A stretch of 64,000 nt of DNA from Cordia subcordata (Eukaryota > Streptophyta > Magnoliopsida > Boraginales > Cordiaceae): the NCBI GenBank assembly GCA_028554755.1, contig JAPTOF010000007.1:12075001-12139000 (forward strand). The letters are read 5' to 3'. A model generated the notes under the pieces. That model had not been told where the DNA came from. It searched no databases and worked only from the letters and a program-made list of their open reading frames with translations. Below are positions 57,785-64,000 of the stretch, one piece after another (the first letter of the stretch is position 1; the number at the start of each line of letters is the position of its first letter). The translations under genes and the position numbers were made by a program.

Positions 57785-59372
57785 ATGAATGATCCTAATG
57801 GATCATGGTGGTCACTTGTATCCTCTTCCCCACCACCAGAACATGTTCCCATTGCATGTCGATTTTGTGGAAGTTTTATGCATCCAACTCCTTTCTGTTC
57901 CCATGAAAATTCCCCAATCTAGGGCTAGTGCTAACCATGACCCCTATAGTCATGCATCATCTCACGTATATTCATTTAGAAATCATGACTATAGGGATGC
58001 ATATTCTTATTATTGCAATCTCTGTGGAAGCCATGCTCATGATTCCAATACTTGCCCTACCTTCCACCCTTATCCCCGATTGCATGCTACGCCCTATGCC
58101 CTTAGCAATCATATGCCCATGATTGCATCTTCATCCTATTATCATGATTCTAGGGAGCAACATCATGCATCTTCATATTGTGATCAAGATGACTTTTCAA
58201 ATTTTCAACCTCATTGCTTTGAAAATCCATCTCCCATACCGTCATTTCTTACCCAAACTTCAGTCGAGTTTTATAGTGGTTGTGCTTGTAGTAACCCCAA
58301 TCAAGATATTTACCATTTTTACTTGGTTGAACCCTCTTTTGTTATGTCATTATTCTCTGAGCAATTAGATCAAATGCTTGAGGAATCCCAATCTCTCCTC
58401 CGATTCAATCAAGAGAAACAAGAAAGTTTGAAGTGAGACACCAAATCTGTAGGTGAGCACTTGAAGAGAATGGTTGAGAGTATGCAACTCATGAGGGAGA
58501 ATGTTGAAATACCTTTAGAACAAGTTGACGGGATAGAGATAAGACCTAGCGTTGAGGTGACTAGGGGTGAAAAAGATAATGTATTGGAGAGACAATTAGA
58601 AAGAGAGGTTGATGGAGAGATAACTTCATGTAGTGAGAATGAGGATAAGCTTAATGACAATTTGGTTCTTGACAATTCTTATAGGTATGTTTCAGAGAAA
58701 GTAGAACCCTATCCCTCTATGCTTTCAACGTCCTCCATTGAGTTGCATGAGCCTATCCTTTCTTCTCATCCCACAATTCACACACATTTAGAGGTTGAGT
58801 CTCATGATTATAGCCCTCATTTGCATTTCGAGTCTATATTAGGGAGTCTAGGGTACACACCTCCCTTGAACATTCATGCATCTATGACCCGAAATCCTCT
58901 GAGTCCCCATTGTCCTCTTTATGTGTGCCTTTCCCATGTGAAAAGCATGATGGTCAGATATTACCCACTAGCGATGAATGTATAGATGGATTTAAAGAGA
59001 CTTTAGCTAGTGAAGCTTAAAAGTCATCTATTGAGGAAAACAAGACGTCAATTTCGGAGGTTTTAGATGATAAGTCTCTTGGAGTTAAGAACCATGGTGT
59101 TAAGGAGAATAGCAACTCTAAGAAGACATATAAGAAAGAGAACTATGGGTCTTTTTGGATGTTCGATGAATGATTAATGGAAATAGAGCCCATTAAGATC
59201 GAATCCACCCTTCGTGAGGAGTTAGAATGACCTAGGCTTGAACATGTTTTATCTTGTGGAAAGGAAAAGTGTAGTACTTCATCATCCCTTGCCCTTGCCC
59301 TTCTTTTTTCAAGAGTTGTTCCCACCCCCCGTCCTATTCAGTTGAGTCTCCCTTGTTAGAGCTCACGTTTAT
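57785..59372 (+). pseudogene. Unit 1 zinc-knuckle/X ORF, frameshifted and truncated
   Basis: Related to the G3 ORF. Starts MNDPNGSWWSLVSSS and keeps the first knuckle CRFCGSFMHPTPFC; a 1-base insertion near 57920 shifts the frame. Then the second knuckle CNLCGSHAHDSNTC (intact here), LRFNQEKQESLK, a TGA, VESMQLMRENVEIPLEQVD, EITSCSENEDKLNDNLVL, and a short X start with GSFWMFDE. A CGA to TGA change (59227) removes an Arg codon that G3 keeps. The ORF ends at the array junction, so the conserved C-terminus is absent. Confidence 0.78.
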
Positions 59373-60128
59373 AGGTCTTGGCTTTAAATCTAGCCAATAG
59401 TTTAGACGCTAGGGTTAGATCGATTTAAGTCACCTAGAATCCTAGCTAGCTAACCCTATGGCCCTAAGTCATAACGACCATACGCCGTGACTCTAGGGGT
59501 TGACACCTAGGGACGGATTCGCACTGAGTCTTAAGAGGTAATTTGGTGGTTAATTAGGAGACTAGGTGAGAGCAACCGAGTTTAATCCATCAAGCAACCC
59601 TAACAATAAGTAGTAATCACCCATTTGCAAGCCAGAATCACCCTATTCCCCATTTCCACGTGTTAGCATCCCCTTAGATTGCTTGATTCCCCCATTACAC
59701 AGTACACACACCACATTTTATTTCCTTGTTCTTAGATTAGGTTTACTTTTCCCGAGCTCCCTTTAAACCAAAAACCCCAAAAACATCGTAGTTAGGACCT
59801 CAACATGTAGCTTTTTGGACGCACTTAGCTTAGGAAACCATACACGTTAGGCCTTCCTGTGGATTCGACCCCCTACTGGCACACACTGTACTACACACAT
59901 CCTGTGCGTTTTCGGGCTATTTAGGCTTGTGCTGTGAGATAGCGCTCAAGTTCTTGGCGCCATTTTCGGGGAGGCAACAGTTGTTGGGTTTCCTTTTTTT
60001 TATGCATCTTAGCTAATTACGTGTTGTTTCATCTTTTGTTTTCATGTTTTCCTTATTTTGATTAATTAAAAAAATTCAAAAAAAATAAAACTGAGTATTA
60101 TGAAAAGGTTTACTTGTGTCAATTAATA

Positions 60129-61713
60129 ATGAATGATCCTAATGGATCATGGTGGTCACTTGTATCCTCTTCCCCACCACCCGAAAATGTTCCCATTGCA
60201 TGTCGAGTTTGTGGAAGTTTTATGCATCCAACTACTTTCTGTCTCTATGAAAATTCCCCATCTAGGGCTAGCACTAACTACGACCCCTATAGTCAAGCAT
60301 CATCTCATATATCTTCATTTAGAAATCATCACTATGGGGATGCATATTCTTATTATTGCATTCTACATGGAAGCCGTGCTCATGATACCAATACTTGCCC
60401 TACCTTTCACCCTTATCCCCGATTACATGCTACGCCCTATGCCCTTAGCAATCATATGCCTATGCATGCATCTTTGTCCTATTATCATGATCCTAGGGAG
60501 CAACATCATGTATCTTCATATTGTGATCAAGATGACTCTTCATATTTTCAACCTCATTGCTTTGAAAATCCATCTCCTATACCGTCGTTTCCTACCCAAA
60601 CTTCGGCGAGTTTTACAGCGGTTTTGCTTATAGTGATCCTAATCAAGATATTTACCATTTTCACTTGGTTGAACCCTCTTCCGTTATTTCATTATTTTCG
60701 AAAAAAGTAGATCAATGCTTGAGGAATCCCAATCTCTCCTCCGATCCAATCAAGAGAAACAAGAAAGTTTGAAGTGAGACACCAAATCTGTAGGTGAGCA
60801 CCTGAAGAGAATGGTTGAGAGTATGCAACTCATGAGCGAGAATGTTGAAATACCTTTAGAACAAGTTGACGGGATAGAGATAAGACCTAGCGTTGAGGTG
60901 ACTAGGGGTGAAAAAGATAATGTATTGGAGAGACAATTAGAAAGAGAGGTTGATGGAGAGATAACTTCATGTAGTGAGAATGAGGATAAGCTTAATGACA
61001 ATTTGGTTCTTGACAATTCTTATAGGTATGTTTCAGAGAAAGTAGAACCCTATCCCTCTATGCTTTCAACGTCCTCCATTGAGTTGCATGAGCCTATCCT
61101 TTCTTCTCATCCCACAATTCACACACACTTAGAGGTTGAGTCTCATGATTATAGCCCTCATTTGCATTTCAAGTCTATATTAGGGAGTCTAGGGTACACA
61201 CCTCCCTTGAACATTCATGCATCTATGACCCGAAATCCTCTGAGTCCCTATTGTCCTCTCTATGTGTGCCTTTCCTAAGTGAAAAGCATGATGGTCAGAT
61301 ATTACCCACTAGCGATGAATGTATAGATGGATTTAAAGAGACTTTAGCTAGTGAAGCTTAAAAGTCATCTATTGAGGAAAACAAGACATTAATTTCGGAG
61401 GTTTTAGATGATAAGTCTCTTGGAGTTACGAACCATGGTGTTAAGGAGAACAGCAACTCTAAGAAGACACATAAGAAAGAGATCTATGGGTCTTTTTGGA
61501 TGTTCGATGAATCATTAATGGAAATAGAGCCCATTAAGATCAAATCCACCCTTCGTGAGGAGTTAGAATGACCTAGGCTTGAACATGTTTTATCTTGTGG
61601 AAAGGAAAAGTGTAGTACTTCATCATCCCTTGCCCTTGCCCTTCTTTTTTCAAGAGTTGTTCCCACCCCCCGTCCTATTCAGTTGAGTCTCCCTTGTTAG
61701 AGCTCACGTTTAT
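60129..61713 (+). pseudogene. Unit 2 zinc-knuckle/X ORF, decayed
   Basis: MNDPNGSWWSLV..., first knuckle CRVCGSFMHPTTFC intact; in the second knuckle the second Cys is His (CILHGSRAHDTNTC). The frame stays open to ~60600 (SFPTQTS) and is then shifted. The rest parallels unit 1, including the TGA for Arg and the truncation at the junction (61713). Confidence 0.78.
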
Positions 61714-62456
61714 AGGTCTTGGCTTTAAATCTAGCCAATAGTTTAGACGCTAGGGTTAGATCGATTTAAGTCACCTAGAATCCTAGCTAGCTAACCCTAT
61801 GGCCCTAAGTCATAACGACCATACGCCGTGACTCTAGGGGTAGACACCTAGGGACGGATTCACGCTAAGTCTTACGGGTAATTAAGAGGTTAATTAGGAG
61901 ACTAGGTGAGAGCAACCGAGTTTAATCCATCAAGCAACCCTAACAATAAGTAGTACTCACCCATTTGCAAGCCGAAATCACCCTATTCCCCATTTCCACA
62001 TGTTAGCATCCCTATAGATCGCTTGATTCCCCTATCACATACTACACACACCACATTTTATTTCCTTGTTCTTAGATTAGTTTTACTTTTCTCGAGCTCC
62101 CTTTAAACCAAAAACCCCAAAAACATCGTAGTTAGGACCTCAACATGTAGCTTTTTGGACGCACTTATCTTAGGACACCATACACGTTAGGCCTTCCCGT
62201 GGATTCGACCCCCTGCTGGCACACACTGTACTACACATGCCCCATGCGCTTGTGGGCTATTTAGGCTTGTGCCGTGAGATAGCGCTCAAGCTATTGGCGC
62301 AGTTTTTGGGGCGGTAACGGTTGTTTAGTTTCCTTGTTTTTTGTGTGCTTTAGCTTGTTACGTGTTGTTTTATCTTTTGCTTTCATGTTTTCCTTATTTT
62401 GATTAATTAAAAAAATTGTTAAGTATTATGAAGAGGTTTACTTGTGTCAATTAATC

Positions 62457-64000
62457 ATGAATGATCCTAATGGATCATGGTTGTCATTTGTGTCCTCTTC
62501 CCCACCACCCGAACATGTTCCAATTACTAGTTTAATGCATCCAACTGCTTTCTGTCCCCATGACAATTCCCCATCTAGGGCTAGTGCTAACTATAACCCT
62601 TATAGTCAAGCATCATCTCATATATCTTCATTTAGAAATCATGACTATAGGGATGCATATTCTTATTATTGCAATCTATGTGGAAGCCGTGCTTATGATC
62701 CCAATACTTGCCCTACTTTCTACCCTTATCCCTAATTCAATGCTACGCCCTATACCCTTAGCAATCATATGCCCATGCTTGCATCTTCATCCTATTATCA
62801 TGATTCTAGGGAGCAACAACATGCATCTTCATATTGTGATCAACATGACTCTTCAAATTTTCAACCTCATTGCTTTGAAAATCCATCTCCTATACCTTTA
62901 TTTCTTACCTAAACTTCCGTCGAGTTTTATAGTAGTTGTGCTTAAAGTAACCCCAATCAAGATATTTACCATTTTCACTTGGTTGAACCCTCTTCCATTA
63001 TGTCATTATTCTTCGAGCAATTAGATTAAATGCTTGAGGATTCCCAATCTCTCCTCTAATCCAATCAAGAGAAATAAGAGAGTTTGACATGAGACACCAA
63101 ATCTGTAGGTGAGCACTTGAAGAGAATGGTTGAGAGTATACAACTCATGAGCGAGAATGTTGAAATACCTTTAGAACAAGTTGACAGGATAGAGATGAGA
63201 CCTAACGTTGAGGTGACTAGGGGTGAAGAAGATGATGTATTAGAGAGACAATTTGAAGGGGAGGTTGATGGAGAGATAACTTCATGTAGTGAGGATGAGG
63301 AGGAGCTCAATGACAATTTGGTTCTTGACAATTCTTATGGGTATGTTTCAGAGAAAGTAGAACCCTATCCTCCAATGCTTTCAATGTCCTCCATTGAGTC
63401 GCATAAGTCTATCCTTTCTTCTTATCCCACACTTCACACACACTTAGAGGTTGAGTCTCATGATCATAGCCCTCATTTGGATTTCGAGTCTATATTAGGG
63501 AGTATAGGGTACACACTTCCCTTGAACATTCATGCATCCATGACCCAAAATCCTTTCAGTCTCCATTTTCCTCTCTATGCGTGCCTTCCCCATGTGAAAA
63601 GCTTGATGGTGAGATGTTACCCACTAGCGATGAATGTATAGATAGATTTAAAGAGACTTTAGCTAGTGAAGGTTTAAAGTCATCTATTGGGGAAAACAAG
63701 ACATCAATTTCGGAGGTTTTAGATGATAAGTCTCTTGGAGTTAAAAATCATGGTGTTGAGGAGAATAGCAACTCTAAGAAGACACATAAGAAAGCGATCT
63801 ATGGGTCTTTTTGAATGTTCGATGAATCATTGATCGAAATAGAGCCCATCAAGATCACATCCACCCTTCGTGAGGAGTTAGAATGTCCTAGACTTGAACA
63901 TGTTATATCTTGCGAAAAGGAATAGTGTAGTACTTCGTCATCCCTTGCCCTACTTTTTCCGAGAGTTGTTCCAACCCCCCATCCTATTCCGTTGAGTCTC
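62457..64000 (+). pseudogene. Unit 3 zinc-knuckle/X ORF, first knuckle deleted, continues past the window
   Basis: MNDPNGSWLSFVSSS, then a deletion removes the Cys-x2-Cys of the first knuckle (ITSLMHPTAFC remains). The second knuckle has the last His changed to Tyr (CNLCGSRAYDPNTC). TAA after YPYP at 62733. Later segments (63117-63814) read VESIQLMSENVEIPLEQVD, GEITSCSEDEEELNDNLVL and ASEGLKSSIGENKTSIS, closest to G3 in this part. It is the most diverged unit. Confidence 0.75.

Larger units (their letters stand above)
57029..64000 (+). repeat. Tandem array of a ~2.34 kb unit, three copies, open to the right
   Basis: Units start at about 57029, 59373 and 61714; the two visible junctions join gagctcacgtttat (ORF) to aggtcttggctttaaatc (LTR middle) identically, 2341 bases apart. 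Each unit holds the LTR 3' part, primer site, AT-rich leader and a decayed zinc-knuckle/X ORF. Units 1 and 2 are extremely alike. The window ends about 30 bases before the next expected junction. Confidence 0.92.

Overview
This window is repeat-dense nuclear DNA of a flowering plant. The evidence is a Mutator-like transposase, a plant-mobile-domain (PMD) gene, Ty3/gypsy elements with a tRNA-Asp primer site, Ty1/copia elements with an initiator-tRNA-Met primer site, a LINE tail and a tRNA-type SINE. I saw no ordinary single-copy host gene and cannot name the species. Almost every coding region is broken; the one long intact frame is the 648-codon ORF of a young LTR element (G3).

1-7.1 kb: a MuDR-like DNA transposon lacking its left end. 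A transposase pseudogene (+) faces a five-exon PMD pseudogene (-), tail to tail. The PMD promoter and a 5'UTR intron filled with (TAA)n lie at 5.5-6.8 kb, followed by three related hairpins.

7.1-14.2 kb: G1, a minus-strand gypsy-like relic (gag, protease, then an unrecognised module here called X, and no reverse transcriptase). A plus-strand LTR end truncates it on the left and a partly duplicated LTR bounds it on the right.

14.2-44.1 kb: a nest. G2 (+, gag-protease-X) is split at 15444 by copia C1 (-, 15444-30513, duplicated target gatag). C1's leader/gag region holds an inverted gypsy LTR fragment. That fragment is split by G3 (+, 20380-27216), a non-autonomous element with two similar 1.6 kb LTRs and one ORF (CCHC zinc knuckle plus X). 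G2's 3' LTR is split in turn by a second copia, C2 (-, 33649-42835).

44.1-46.9 kb: a LINE 3' tail, a lysine/glutamate-rich relic carrying a SINE with a 14-bp target duplication, then AT-rich DNA.

46.9-55.75 kb: G4 (+), a decayed gypsy element of the Athila/Tat-like, non-chromodomain type with gag, protease, RT, RNase H and integrase. Its gag is interrupted by a solo LTR (target duplication aaggt).

55.75-64 kb: an LTR followed by three tandem copies of a ~2.34 kb unit (LTR 3' half, primer site, decayed zinc-knuckle/X ORF). The array runs off the right edge.

The most unusual signals are: module X, shared by three differently built elements; a repeated LTR hairpin with paired base changes; palindromic GGTCGACC arrays just upstream of every LTR TATA box; and a protease active-site change (DLG to DLR) common to three elements. 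G2 and C1 abut or contain one another so that G4 is the only element seen with a full enzyme set, and it may represent the type of partner that once mobilised the RT-less G1, G2 and G3; that is inference.
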